Below, one piece after another: positions 21,901 through 34,000 of a stretch of DNA of 64,000 nucleotides. The translations under genes and the position numbers were made by a program. The stretch is from Diospyros lotus (taxonomy: Eukaryota; Streptophyta; Magnoliopsida; Ericales; Ebenaceae): contig NC_068352.1 of the NCBI RefSeq assembly GCF_014633365.1, positions 28,925,310 to 28,989,309 of the forward strand, in the 5' to 3' direction. Under the pieces are notes generated by a model, which saw only the letters and a list, made by a program, of their open reading frames with translations, ran no database searches and was not told the DNA's origin. Each line of letters begins with the position of its first letter. Within the stretch, counting starts at the first letter, position 1.

Positions 21901-24900
21901 GTCCCATTAATGGGTGGAACCGATGTAAGCTGGATGCCATTTTGTTTTAGATTTCTCTCTATTGAATTTGTATAGTTCCTTTGATCTGTTCTTCACGTGG
22001 TTGGCGAGGGTTGGCTTTACTCTATGGGGCTCTCCCTGAGCCATCTTCTAGTGATGTGCAACAAATATGAACCTATTCTAGTTGGACGCTACCCAGAGAC
22101 TTCCTAGGCTTAGATGCTGCCATTTCAGATGTATGTAATCCCTTTGATTAGTCATTTGCCATCTCATTCTCCAGATAAAATTTACATACAACTTCTTTGG
22201 TCAACGTACATGGTGAAATATGGCCTAGATTTTCTTTGTGGAACTTGCTATTGTGGTAGGTCAGAGATGAATTTCCTCGTCTACCATAACCCTGTTCTCT
22301 TCTTTTAACATTTTTGACCATTTTATCGATGGCATACCAGGGTGACAAGGCACGGGTGATACAGACTCTGCTATTTGTAGCTGGCATTAACACACTTCTC
22401 CAAGCACTTTTCGGAACCAGGTTGCCAGCTGTTGTAGGAGGTTCCTATGCTTACGTGGTTCCTATACTTTACATCATAAATGATTCATCCCTGCAAGAAA
22501 TTAATGAACCTCATGTTGTAAGTTCCTGTCTTTTCTCTCCCACTCCTGTCAAGAGAACAGTTTTTATTTTCTGAGAATTGCATGGAGATAAAAACTCTTT
22601 TTAAGTGATGTATTTTACTGGTTTATTTACAAGGGTTACATGTCTCTGACATTTTATGATAAACCAAGTAAATTGTCTTCAAAATCTCGACGAATCCATC
22701 TCCATATTGGTTTCCAAGATACTTCTACAAGTAGTGTGACATTGCTGAGTTCTTCATTTCATTTCCAGACCTTGTGAAAGGTATTTTGGGTGAACGGACA
22801 TTGAAAGACATATTCTCTGATTGATTTGCAGAGGTTCATACAGACAATGCGAGCTATCCAAGGAGCTTTAATTGTAGCAGCAAGCATACAAATCATCCTA
22901 GGTTACAGCCAAGTTTGGGGTCTCTTTTCACGGTATGATCATGGTATCTGTAATTTGACAGGATTATATAACTCTCAAATCAGAATGACAATGTGTGTCT
23001 ACTGTTTCGTTTTTGTTTTTGGGCAGATTTTTCAGTCCCCTAGGTATGGCACCTGTGGTTGGATTGGTTGGTTTTGGGCTTTTTCAACGTGGATTTCCTG
23101 CGGTAGGTCTTTTAAATGGCTAATAAATTGATATTGTGAACCCCCATTTTATTAGCTGCAATATCCTCTGGCCATTGCCTTTACTAGCTCATTACTCCTT
23201 GGCATCCATGCCACCTAATGTACGAGACATTCATATCAAAAAGATTATGTATTGCACTACATTCTAGACCCTCTAATATGCCATTTACTCCATTGTTTTG
23301 ATGCCAAATTTCTAGATATTGTTGGTTTTCTTTAAATCCTTAAATGCGTAGAAAATTAATTTGATTTAGAAAGATAAAATAAAAATGTTTCTATGAACTT
23401 ATCATATGCCTAGCCAAAAGGAGACTTATTTTATGCCCAATATCTCCTCTGATTCTTACTCTCCTTAGGAGTTTTCTAGACTTCATATTGGTTTCTGCAA
23501 TTTTGCTCATTGAAACATCTGAAATTCAGGTTGGTAATTGTGTAGAGATCGGAATACCAATGCTATTGTTGGTTATTGGATTGTCACAAGTAAGTGCAGT
23601 TACTACTAAAACTGCTGGCATAGGCCTCTTTTTAGGCGCCATAGTTATTTTTTTGCCTTTGATGTGAATAATGAGCAATGTAATTGCAGTATCTGAAGCA
23701 TGTGAGACCACTGAGGGATTTGCCTATTTTTGAGCGGTTTCCTGTATTGATCTGTGTAACAATCGTCTGGATCTATGCACTTCTGCTGACTGCCGGCGGA
23801 GCCTACCGCGGCAAACCTCATATTACTCAAGTCAGTTGCCGTACGGACAAAGCAAATCTCATATCAACTGCCCCATGGTCTGTGTTTTTTATTATATTTT
23901 TTCTGTGTATTACTTCCGTGTATGTGCATTTTTCCTGGTCCTGAATCAATTGGTGCACCCATTTCAGGTTTAAGTTTCCATACCCGCTGCAGTGGGGCCC
24001 ACCTACTTTTGCAGCTGGGCATTCCTTCGCCATGATGTCTGCAGTTCTCGTATCCATAGTTGAGGTATTAGTTAGCTTTCCTAAGCATATATGAAGCCAA
24101 GCTAGAGATGGTTTGTGATAATGATTCTGTTCCACTCACTTCACTGTTAGAACCATTCTGCTGTGTTTGACCTCTTATGTGCTATCGTGTCCTCCTGCCA
24201 CTCTGAAGATTTATGACTCAAACGCCAAAACATTCATCTGACTTTGAATTCTATAATGCAGTCCACTGGTGCGTACAAGGCAGCATCTAGGCTAGCTATA
24301 GCTACTCCACCCCCTGCCTATGTATTGAGCAGAGGCATTGGATGGCAGGTGAGCAGATTTTTCACATCATCTGTTCTCTTGAAACCGGCGATTGCATGTT
24401 AGTAAATATGACTCAATGGAATTAGAATAGTAGCCTGGTAATGATCATGATATTCTATCCTACTGCGGCTAATACCCATTTGTATTCAAAATGTGCTTCT
24501 CTAAGTCTTAAGTTCACACTTTTGGTCTACAGGGGATTGGAATTTTGCTTGATGGTCTATTCGGAACAGGCACTGGGTCTACTGTATCAGTGTAAGTATA
24601 ACTGCGTCTCGATTGTTCTGTCGTGTTTCTTTTGATAGAACATGCAGACATGACAAGAGAACTGGCTCCTCTTTCAGGGAGAACGTGGGACTACTTGGAC
24701 TCACCCGGGTTGGAAGTCGCAGAGTTGTTCAAATTTCTGCTGGCTTCATGATATTCTTCTCCATCTTAGGTTGGTACCTGGGGGCTGCCCCTTTCTCTTT
24801 TTACATTTACAAAATCATGTCTATTGTGTTCCAAATCTTCTTTCCCTTTCCTTCATTAGCGTTTGCCAAGCGAGAATTTCATTTTCAGCAGTCATTTGAT

Positions 24901-25645
24901 GAGCTGATACGTGGTTTTTACAGAATTCACATGTCCTGTATTTGCAGGAAAATTCGGAGCTGTTTTTGCCTCTATACCTTTCCCCATCTATGCTGCTTTG
25001 TACTGTGTTCTCTTTGGTCTCGTGGGTATGCCATTAGCATCTGCCAGAATCCATTCCTTCTATTTTCTTCGTCTTCACTTCACAAGATTTCCTTGTCTGT
25101 TTACAGGGTCAGTCGGCCTCTCGTTTCTCCAGTTCACTAACATGAATTCTATGAGAAATCTCACCATAACCGGACTCTCGCTCTTCCTTGGGATATCTGT
25201 ACCTCAATTTTTCTACGAATACCAGAGTATCCATAGAGGTCTTGTTCGAACCAATGCAGGATGGGTAAGTATCATTCAATCCAAGCCTCCCATCATTTAA
25301 GAAATCAACCAAACTGTTCATAGTTAATCTGGCTCCAGCATCCTGGCTCCAAACAAATCAAGAAGCAAATAAGAGTTAGGTTACTATCTCCGGGGATGTT
25401 AAATCCTGACACTGCGCCTTTTCCTTTTGCAGTTCAACGCATTCATGAACACTGTACTGGCTTCTCCACCAACGGTAGGGTTGATAGTCGCAGTGTTCCT
25501 CGACAACACGATAGAGGTAGAGAAGTCGAAGAAGGACAGGGGGATGCCATGGTGGGTGAAGTTCAGAACCTTCAGAGGAGACAACAGGAATGAAGAGTTC
25601 TACACACTACCATTCAATCTCAACAGGTTCTTTCCACCAACATGA
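18959..25645 (+). CDS. NAT1: Nucleobase-ascorbate transporter (NAT/NCS2 family), NAT1-like
   Basis: Predicted plasma-membrane permease of the nucleobase-ascorbate transporter (NCS2) family; family members move purines or uracil with protons, and the substrate here is not known. Fourteen exons: 18959-19034, 21827-21924, 22341-22517, 22832-22932, 23027-23102, 23530-23589, 23690-23877, 23968-24064, 24262-24348, 24533-24591, 24678-24769, 24948-25025, 25107-25264, 25433-25645 (TGA 25643-25645). All phases join, giving 519 aa, the usual length. The N-terminus MADISHPPMEQLQDLEYC, the NAT signature ENVGLLGLTR (spanning the exon 10/11 junction) and the C-terminus FYTLPFNLNRFFPPT match the Arabidopsis NAT1 group as I remember it. 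Helix 1 has QN where most NATs have QH, as in that group. Donors after exons 7 (GTCTGT) and 11 (GTTGGT) are weak. At the end of exon 3 the strong donor GTAAGT gives PHVRF where relatives have PHERF. The first intron is 2.8 kb. The gene symbol is by similarity. Confidence 0.95.
19718..19761. repeat. Short inverted repeat in NAT intron 1
   Basis: GCCCAATATG (19718-19727) is followed about 20 bp later by CATATTGGGC (19746-19755), a perfect 10-bp stem, with a further 'catattg'. Possibly the core of an old miniature element. No function inferred. Confidence 0.4.
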
Positions 25646-25918
25646 CAAAGTAGGTTTTCCAGCAAGAGAGCTGTTGCCCCTGGAGATTAGCCTCCGGGTT
25701 TTCAGCACGAGCTGGCTGATGTTAATCCCTTTTTTGCATCTATCTCCATTTTTTGTGGGCCTTTTGTGTAGCACGGTCCCAGATAGGGTTGCTAGAGCTT
25801 CTTCTGTCCATGTTACTTAGGTTCTCAAATCTCAACTCTCAGTAACATTAATAAGAATTTTGGTTGGCTTTTGGCCCAGCAACAACGCCTTGTCATTTGA
25901 AAAGATGTAACAATATTC

Positions 25919-26653
25919 GGGCCTGTTTGGCTAAGCTACTCCGGCCTGATTGGCTAAGCAATTTGGTCGCTTATAAATTGATTATATAATTTATATACTA
26001 TCTAACATTTATACCAGCTAATAGCCCATAACTTTTGCAAATATGCTATCACCAATTTATTGCATTGATAGTCATTTACAGTTTTGCCCTAACATTTTCA
26101 ATACTTACACCCCTCGTCCCATGTTACTCTTTCTCCTCCATTGCTCTCTCTTCCTTTCACATCTGCCAAGACTGCCAATACAATACCAATGCCGCCCAGC
26201 ACGGCCGCCTCCTGTTGGCCGGTCTCTCCTCCTTGTCGCGCCATCGTCACCTCTACTTTAAAATCCAAAAAAGACAAGTCGCCCAACGCCATCGCATCTC
26301 CTGTCTCCTCCTTTTCTGCCATTGCCATCGCCCCAATCGTCCACCATCCGTCCGTCCATCTCCTAGCTGTCTGTGTGTATATATATATTATATTAATATA
26401 TATTTTTAAATAATTTAACATATATATAACAACCATTTATAATTAATTTTATTAAAATAAATATTTAATATTTTTATTAATTAATAATATTTTTATTTTA
26501 TTTTTTATTATATAAATAACTTATTAATTATTTCAAACCAAAAACATAACTATTAAATAACTAATAACTTAATATTTATCTAAATATATTATCAATTTAA
26601 ATATTACCAAACTTAAAAACTCAAAAAAAAAAAAAAAACAACCAAACAGGCCC
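25919..26653. mobile_element. MITE-like element with GGGCCTGTTTGG terminal inverted repeats
   Basis: The left end GGGCCTGTTTGG (25919-25930) is mirrored by CCAAACAGGCCC (26642-26653). The interior is AT-rich with a CT/CG-richer middle (26110-26370). Near the left end an 18-bp stretch is doubled (cggcctg-ttggctaagc at about 25918 and 25942). The termini look like PIF/Harbinger or hAT miniature elements. I found no convincing target duplication (TTC on the left, TCT on the right), so the superfamily is unsettled. It starts 274 bp after the NAT stop codon. Confidence 0.65.
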
Positions 26654-26885
26654 TCTCAGTTGATTATCAAATTTGAAGATCAATTAATTGAATATTTGCA
26701 CAAAGTGACGAAGCCTCAGATAGTCGATCTATCATCAATATGATGATTCAGACGGTAATTCCAACTTTACAAAATATGAATCTCCTCATTGGCTTCGTGC
26801 ATCAACCAAATGTCAATAAAAGCAGAATCAGCAAACAACCAAAAAACAAAAAATCAAAAATCATTCGGCAAAAACTAAACCATAT
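26654..26885. other. AT-rich spacer
   Basis: Between the MITE and the GC-rich island. I see nothing definable in it. Confidence 0.5.
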
Positions 26886-27425
26886 GTAATCGCACAAACC
26901 GGCTCCGTGGACGAACGGCGTTGAATCGGTCCACAGGTTCCTATCCAATGCGAAACAGCATCGGCGTTTGATTTTGGTCCGATCATAGCATCGCCGGTCA
27001 TCGCTCTCTTTCGCTACCGGCGACGTGGCATCGGACCTTCCTATTCTACATAATGGAGCGGTGAAAATAATTGAGAAAGATAGACGGAGGACCCTCAGAG
27101 ACCCGTTTCAAATCACACACACGGCCGAGCAAGAGCGGCGGCACCACCGCTCCCCGACCGACAACACCAACCCTGCCGACTATGGTGGATCGGAGGGGGT
27201 CCGTCGGTGGATGAGGAGAGGCTGTACCGCCGCACCACCGCCCCGCCGCTGTTTGAAGTGTCATACGGCACTTCCTATCAATAAGGGATTGCTTCTTCAT
27301 AGGGATCCCAGTTTGAAGCTATGGAAGAACAACAAAAAATAAATAAAAAAAAAAATTGAAATCCGCGAATCAACACCCTCGGACCTCATTCCGATTCCCT
27401 TCCCCTTAACCAAATCAGAGACTCA
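26886..27425. other. GC-rich island with weak short open frames on both strands
   Basis: About 500 bp of GC-rich DNA in AT-rich surroundings. A 105-codon frame (+, 27025-27342) and an 84-codon frame (-, 27046-27300) overlap, and neither resembles a protein I know. On the minus strand this stretch lies just downstream of a promoter-like cluster (27450-27600), so it could be the 5' end of a minus-strand transcript or a relic of one. A CT-poor A run (27335-27357) crosses it. Confidence 0.35.
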
Positions 27426-27449
27426 GAGCTACGAGAAGGGTTGCAGGGG

Positions 27450-27605
27450 GCGGGTATATATAATGGAGGAAACCCAAACCCTAGCTCCCTGCGGATTTGA
27501 TTGGGCCGTTGATGCTTGTAAATGTGACGGGTTGACAATTGGGCCAGGCCTGGCGGATATGGTCCAGTGGGTATCCAACGGATTTGGGCCTAGCTGGATA
27601 TCTTT
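27450..27605 (-). promoter_or_regulatory. Promoter-like cluster on the minus strand: TGGGCC elements, telo-box, TATA
   Basis: Reading on the minus strand from 27605 down, three GGCCCA/TGGGCC (site II-type) motifs lie at about 27586, 27540 and 27504. Next is the complement of AAACCCTAG (telo-box, about 27476-27484), then a TATATATA stretch at about 27454-27462. This order is common upstream of plant housekeeping genes. No convincing gene follows, so its activity is unproven. Confidence 0.35.
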
Positions 27606-28654
27606 TGGAACATGCTGAAAACACTGTTTACGTTTCATATGTCCAGAACAATTAAATATAGCTTTATCTGCAGATAACATTTCCTAATTTTTAACTATAG
27701 TTTTATAATTAAATATACTCAAACATTTTATATTTCAAGATAAAAAGCATTCAATTCTAAAAAATTTAGAAAATTATTTTTTATGTTTTTTAATTCATAA
27801 TATAATACTAAAAAATGAAAAAAATAGTTTTTTATTGTCTAACTGGAAATTCAACTATTTAGTATAAAATTAAGGTTAACAATTTTAAAAATATTTTCTA
27901 TAATTAAACAAACCCTTTATTTTCCAAAATTTTATTTTCAATTTAAAAAAATAAATGTTCTAATTTTCCACAACTAAATAGCTAGTAAGAATGCCTACAA
28001 ATCCAACAGAAAATGGTATATATCAGATTATTTTTCCTCCCTATTTTCTAAATCATAATTCAAGGTAAAAATTTATTCCAATTTGGTGTTCTAACGCATG
28101 AAAATATCGAAATGGTATCGTTTTCACATTTTCAAAATATTTCCTATTTCAAAACTCTAAAAAACACACAAATATATATATATATATATATTCAAACTAT
28201 TTCTATAATTATATAAACTTTTCACACTCAATTTACAATATCATAAATGTGTTTTCAATTTGAAATCTGTTTTATGACCATGTTAAATTTGGAAACAATT
28301 TAATCTCTACTAATTTGTATTTATATTTGTTTGAATGGATAATAGAATTTATGTTTATATTTAATTAAATATTTTTTATATTAAGAAAATATATTTACAA
28401 AAATATCTTTATTTTTTTTATTTACACATTTATCCCGCATTTCCATTTTTTACTCTTTTTTGAAAATTTTCAATTCCTCATTTCCATTTTGTATCATATT
28501 TGTTCTCCTACAACATCAATTTGGTATATTCTTTTTTCTTTCAATAAATTATGAAAAACACCCTTGAGATTTTGCAAAATTATAAAAAAAAATCTTAATA
28601 TTTGAAAAATAACAATAACCACTCTTGTGTTAAACAAAACAATTAGATGATTAT

Positions 28655-29034
28655 TTTATCTTTTGTGGATGCACTGGGTTCGTCTCACCTTGATCGCCTA
28701 GAGGGCGATTGAGAGGCTCACAAGTGCGGTAAAGCTCTTGGCTGTCGAAGGGCGAGAGCTATGAACTGACCCATGGTTGTGGGCCCATGATAACACGATG
28801 TACGTAGCACCCCAAGAGTCCAGAAAATTGTAGTATACATCTAGGATAAGTAAGAAATGAAACAATACCAACTAGATACTTTTTGAGATGAATGTAGGCA
28901 AATAATTATAGTGTTAAGCGTGCTTGACCTGTGAAAATCTAATGATGGGTGACCTCCCTGGAAAGTTCGCGTAGGCCTATCAAGGTAAGTTGTCTCAGAT
29001 CTTCCTATCATTCGATACGAGGTGTTACAAAAAT
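28655..29034 (+). mobile_element. Cassandra-like LTR containing a 5S rRNA-derived segment
   Basis: At 28910-28975 the sequence GTTAAGCGTGCTTG, then GATGGGTGACCTCC and a 'ctggaaagttcgcgt' stretch, follow the 3' half of plant 5S rRNA, including the internal promoter region. 5S-derived sequence inside an LTR is the hallmark of Cassandra terminal-repeat retrotransposons in miniature. A unit 28829-29029 (201 bp) starts TGTAGTATAC and ends GTTACA and has AAAAT on both sides (28824-28828, 29030-29034), which fits a solo LTR. The GC-richer 28665-28823 may be its internal domain instead, in which case the AAAAT match is chance. A 5S-derived SINE is the alternative. Confidence 0.6.
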
Positions 29035-31043
29035 GTGTGTTAACACCTTTCATCTCTCATATTTCTTATTTTTATCACACATTTATCTTTTGATTTTAAC
29101 AAAAATAAAAATAGAAGAACAACAAGCAACTAATGGTCATCAATCAACGGGCATTAAAAAAAAATAGAGAAATGAAGGATAAATCAAAAATCGGTCTAGG
29201 TTCGTCATTCATCATAGAGCAAAAAGAGAGGGAGAGATAGAGTGAACCCAAATTGACTTGGTGGTACATCCACAACGAATCCAAATTCATAATATATATA
29301 TATATACATAGATAAAGAGATATAAAGAGATGATGATAATGATTCGGTGTTGTTTTTTGATTCATCTGTAATAAACTAAAATTCATCACAAAATAAAAAA
29401 AAAGAAAAAGAAAGATAAAATTATAATATAAATTTATCACATACAAGATGGAGAATTAGTCAAAATGATTAATCAAAGTTGACGTAAGTTTATGTCCAAT
29501 AAACCCAAATATATAGTTTGTGTTAATATGCGATGAACCTATGCTTATTATTGTCGATGTTCATATTTAGTCAACTGAGATTCATAGGCCTGTAATGAGT
29601 AAATAAGATAAAAATGTGAGGAGGAAAAAACGGAATAGAAGATATACAAAAGATTTTTACGTGGTTCGACCAGAATGATGCCTACTTTACTACTGTTATT
29701 TAAGTATTTGGTAGAGTAACAATATATTATTATCAATGTTCTCTCTTTTACAATAGTGTTTCGACTACTATAAATAATGAGGGTTGTTTACAATTGCATA
29801 AAATAAAAAAGTATAGATATTATATCATAGGGGACAAGATGTCCTTATCATTTCATAAAATCGAGAGTGCGCTCCGCATTACTAGGGATCTGATTTGCCT
29901 TACAAAAGTAAGTGGGTTTCTGTCTCTAGTTATTTGACAATCTTGTTGCTATGTGAGCTAAATAATTTGACTGACGAACTGAAAGCATTGTTGACAGCTC
30001 ATTGGGTATATCGCCAAGAAAGATATATACTTAAATTTTATTATATTTGTTAAACTATTATTGTCATCTCACCGTTCAAATCATTATATACTTAAAATGA
30101 TTATTCAAATTTTGAATAACCATACATTTTTATCAGATTTAGGTTCATTCGTGATGAACCAATATTCATCTTAAATGAAAATGAGAAATATATCGAAAGA
30201 AACTTACAATTATTTGTTTTAAATTTAAAATGATTGTTTAGATATAGAATGATGGTTAGATTTGGGATGATTGTTAACATGGTATAAATTTTAGAAGGAT
30301 AAAATAAAATAAATGAGAATGTTGAAAAAAAAAAATTTAAATATAAAGATGTTTTAGTTATTTATAATATTTAACGAGAATTAATTAATGAGATGAGAAA
30401 AATTACAACATATCATTAAATTTCAATAATAGTTACTATACTTTTTTAAACATCAATTATATTTTTTATAATTATCTTAAATCTTAGAGTTATTGCTTGT
30501 ATTTTTTTCTTTTTTTTTAGTTACATTCACAAGAAAATGATAGTTGAAATTTGAAAATTAGACATATAACTTGGACCATATTATTCATATATGATTTTAA
30601 AATAATAAATGTGAAATGCCAAAAATGCCCTTATGCTAACATTATTAATCACAATAAATGTTAAAATTAAGATAAAATTATTTTAAATAAAATAATATTA
30701 AATCACTACTTAATCATGGTATCATTGATTATATATTATATTTTTATTGAAAAAGATGTTAAATAGAGAAAATAATAACACATAATTTTTTATTTTATTA
30801 TAATAAGAGCAGGTCACATGCTATTATTTAATTTAATAAAACTACAATTTAAAAGTTTAAATAATATTAAATATATTGTTGCGGGTGGGAAAATTAGAAA
30901 GGAAATATAAAAGGACGTCATTTTCCAAGGGCGGCGACCGGAAAGTGAAAGAAGAGATTGATGGTTTGATTTTGAATCTGCAGAACAGAAGCAGGGAAAC
31001 AGTGGTGGCGGAGTAGTAGCACTAGATTGGTGTGGCTTTCCAG
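29035..31043. other. AT-rich intergenic DNA and AUG2 upstream region
   Basis: Near 29655-29690 'tttttacgtggttcgaccagaatgatgcctac' -like sequence, split here as 'ttttacgtggttcgacc' and 'gatgcctac', resembles the block near one end of many plant Copia LTRs, with 'ctataaata' at about 29770. No ends or duplications are definable, so I list it only as a possible LTR relic. An (AT)n tract lies at about 29291-29306. The last 200 bp before 31044 is less AT-rich and presumably the AUG2 promoter and leader. Confidence 0.35.
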
Positions 31044-34000
31044 ATGTCGATGGGAAGCGACAGCAGTTGGGTCGGCCGGAAACCTCTCCGGCGCCTCGGC
31101 GGAATGTCCGATGCCCTCTCCATCGCCGCCGATCTCGGCTTCTCCGTTCCACCGCCCCCTGCTCAGGTCCCTTCTCTCTTTCTTACCCGTATACGTGCTT
31201 GTAGTTGGCCTTAGAATTGCGTTTTGAATCGTTGATGATACTGCTACTTGAGTGATCGGCCTTTTCTTATTCACATTTTTTCTGTAGCTCTGGTCTTCTT
31301 CCGTGGATTCTAGGGTTTACTTGCTTTGATTCTCGTGTTTTGGTTGCCTGTGGTGCGGCATGCTTTGTAGATGGACTGAGAATTTATGTTTAGACCATTG
31401 CGGGGAATGAATTTTTTGGTGGATAACGGTTCATGTTTGGTTAGTCCCTACCTATTTTGAGCATTTGATATTCTAAAATGGGGACCTGAGGAACTTCCAT
31501 TTCCCCATTTTTTGGCTTCCGAATTTAAATGTTTTTAGTGGGCAGATTACGATTCAGTAGCCTGCTTACGGCAATTAGTGTTTGTACCAGTTTTAGCAGA
31601 AAGTTTCGTGTTAACTTTGTTTGATTGCCTCGGTTTAAAGAAGCCTTCGTACTGGTGCTTTTAATGTGTCCCCTGTGGTTTTTTGATTCTTTTTTTATTT
31701 TCCCATTTTGATCTAGCTAAAACATATTTCAATTTTATTTTATATGCATAAATAGATGTCTTCTATCTTGAATTGTTTCTTGTCGAGGATGATTGTTTTG
31801 TGACATGGCCCTGCACTTGATTACCCTCTTTATTAATGCTTCATCTCGAAGTTATATATTTTCTTCTTGGACAAGTTCAGGCTTCATAATCTGAATCTTG
31901 TGGTTCCCATTTTTTTCTGGGTTGAAATATGCACTCTTGGATTTTCTGTTCAATCTAAGTTCTTTGATGTAGGAAGAGGTTCAAAACTTGTCTACTAATG
32001 GTGAGAAGGGTGATGACTTGATTAGAGTTTTAAGAGAACTTACCACTGTACAAAGAAAAATAGCTGATTTACAAGTGGAACTCCAAGGTCGCAAGGTGAA
32101 GTATTCAACACAAACTTCCAGCTCTCATATATCTTCTAATTGTTTTATTATTTCTGACATCTCTTATACCGATATGAACAATATGCTACACAGACAGTAC
32201 TCAAGGACATGCCCATAGCAGGAAATATGTTTTCCAAATATTAAACCTAAAAAAAAAAAAAGAAGGTTCCATGGCATAATTTTAGTTGTATTATAGTTAC
32301 CACTTTAAGGCACATGGAGGAAGATTATATATAGTCTTTACTTGTTCATCTGTTGTCAATTCTCTAAAGTTTTACAAACAAATGAAACAATTATTTTTAC
32401 AGTTATCGGATATACTTTAAATGCTTTATATCCTTTGGATGCGGGGAATCATGTCCTGCATCCTTATTTCTGCATGCATGACACTTGTAGTGGATATGGT
32501 TCATGCTGTAAGAACTTAGATACTTTCCTTCCTTGATAGTTTCAGGCAAGCGTCTATTCCTGCCTATGGAGATTAACTTTGATTCTCTTGGGTTTCAAAT
32601 TTACTCTTCTGTTTAAGAGTTATGACAAAAATAGGTCGGTCACGTGAGATCTGTATAGTATAGTTTCTTATGCAATTATCATTGAACCGTTTTATCATTG
32701 TAGAATCTCGGGAGCTGATCTTTTTAGTTGAATTCTTTTTTTTTTTTTTATCTTTGCCTCTGGTTTATCTCATTCTTATTTTGAAAATTTAGGAGGATAA
32801 GAATGTGGCACATTTGACACATGCAAGTGAAATGGAAAAGAAGATTGAGACTCTGTCAAGGATTACCACTATATTGAAAGATGTCATTCAGAACAAGGTA
32901 ATCTATTTCCAACCGATCTTTGTTATCTCTGCACTTGTAGCTGTATGTGCCTTAGGTTGTGATTTGTTGCTTCATGTGACACAATTGCCATTTTTTTTCT
33001 CTTACTAAAATTATTCATTCTCCATGATATACTTGCAAGAGAACAAGTGCACTAATTTGTTTTTTTCCCTTGATAGAAATGAGAATGCATGAATGAGAGG
33101 CTCAGTCATAGTGCGAGATGAGAACTGGTCTAGCCTGTAGGACTGGTTGAGCACCTCAATTTTGTGTTCTCAATATGCTATCCCGTCTTGGCATCCCTCT
33201 CTCTCTGCCATTCTGACTCTATTTTTTCCTGACTTTAACTATAAGTAGATTATAAACAAGCTACCACATGAAAATGGCCTATGCTATGAGAAAAAAATGG
33301 CATCATTTGAAGTTTTCATCAGGAAGAAATGGTAAAATTAGACATAGTAAAAATGAATAGTTTTGAAGTACAAAGAACAGAAATAACCCAAGGACATTTT
33401 CTTGCCTCATGAAGTATTTTTTTCATTGTAACTCCACATTGGCACTCTCTTCTCTGCATGCTGGACATCAGAAAGTGAGATTTCTGCCTTCCTATTTTTT
33501 TGCTTAAAACTGCCTGTGTTATAATCATGTGAATCTGTGCAACAGGGAGGGAGGGAAGGAGTCACTTGTGTATTTCAAGGCATCTATATAAATGGGCCAC
33601 ATACCTAAGAGGAGGTGTTCTTGTTTGAATTCACTTCCTTTTCAAATTGGAACAACTCCAGTCTACCTGCTTCTTACATGAATTCCACAATACAACTGCT
33701 GAATTGACCTCTCGTACTTTATAGCCTTTCCTATGTACTTAGCTGCACCAGTGGTCTCTTTTGTTCTTCCTCATTCCGTTTAGGAACAAACATGCAATGA
33801 GTGAAATCATTCTGTGCCACGTACTTCATGAGTATTTAATTGTCTTGGCAGGATCGCATCATAGCTCGTCTTCAACAACCATATTCATTAGATTGCATCC
33901 CAGTGGAAGCAGAATATCAGGTTGGTTAATAATTAATCCATTACATTCCCATATTATCTTTAGGAATGTCAGTTATGTTATCAAATATATGCCAATTCTC

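Noticed and set aside
26035..26436. Overlapping open frames of 72 to 124 codons
   Set aside because: All lie inside the MITE-like element, on both strands, with low-complexity Ser/Pro-rich translations.
33060..33180. Possible tRNA- or SINE-like segment
   Set aside because: No A/B box pair or cloverleaf could be drawn; treated as intron.
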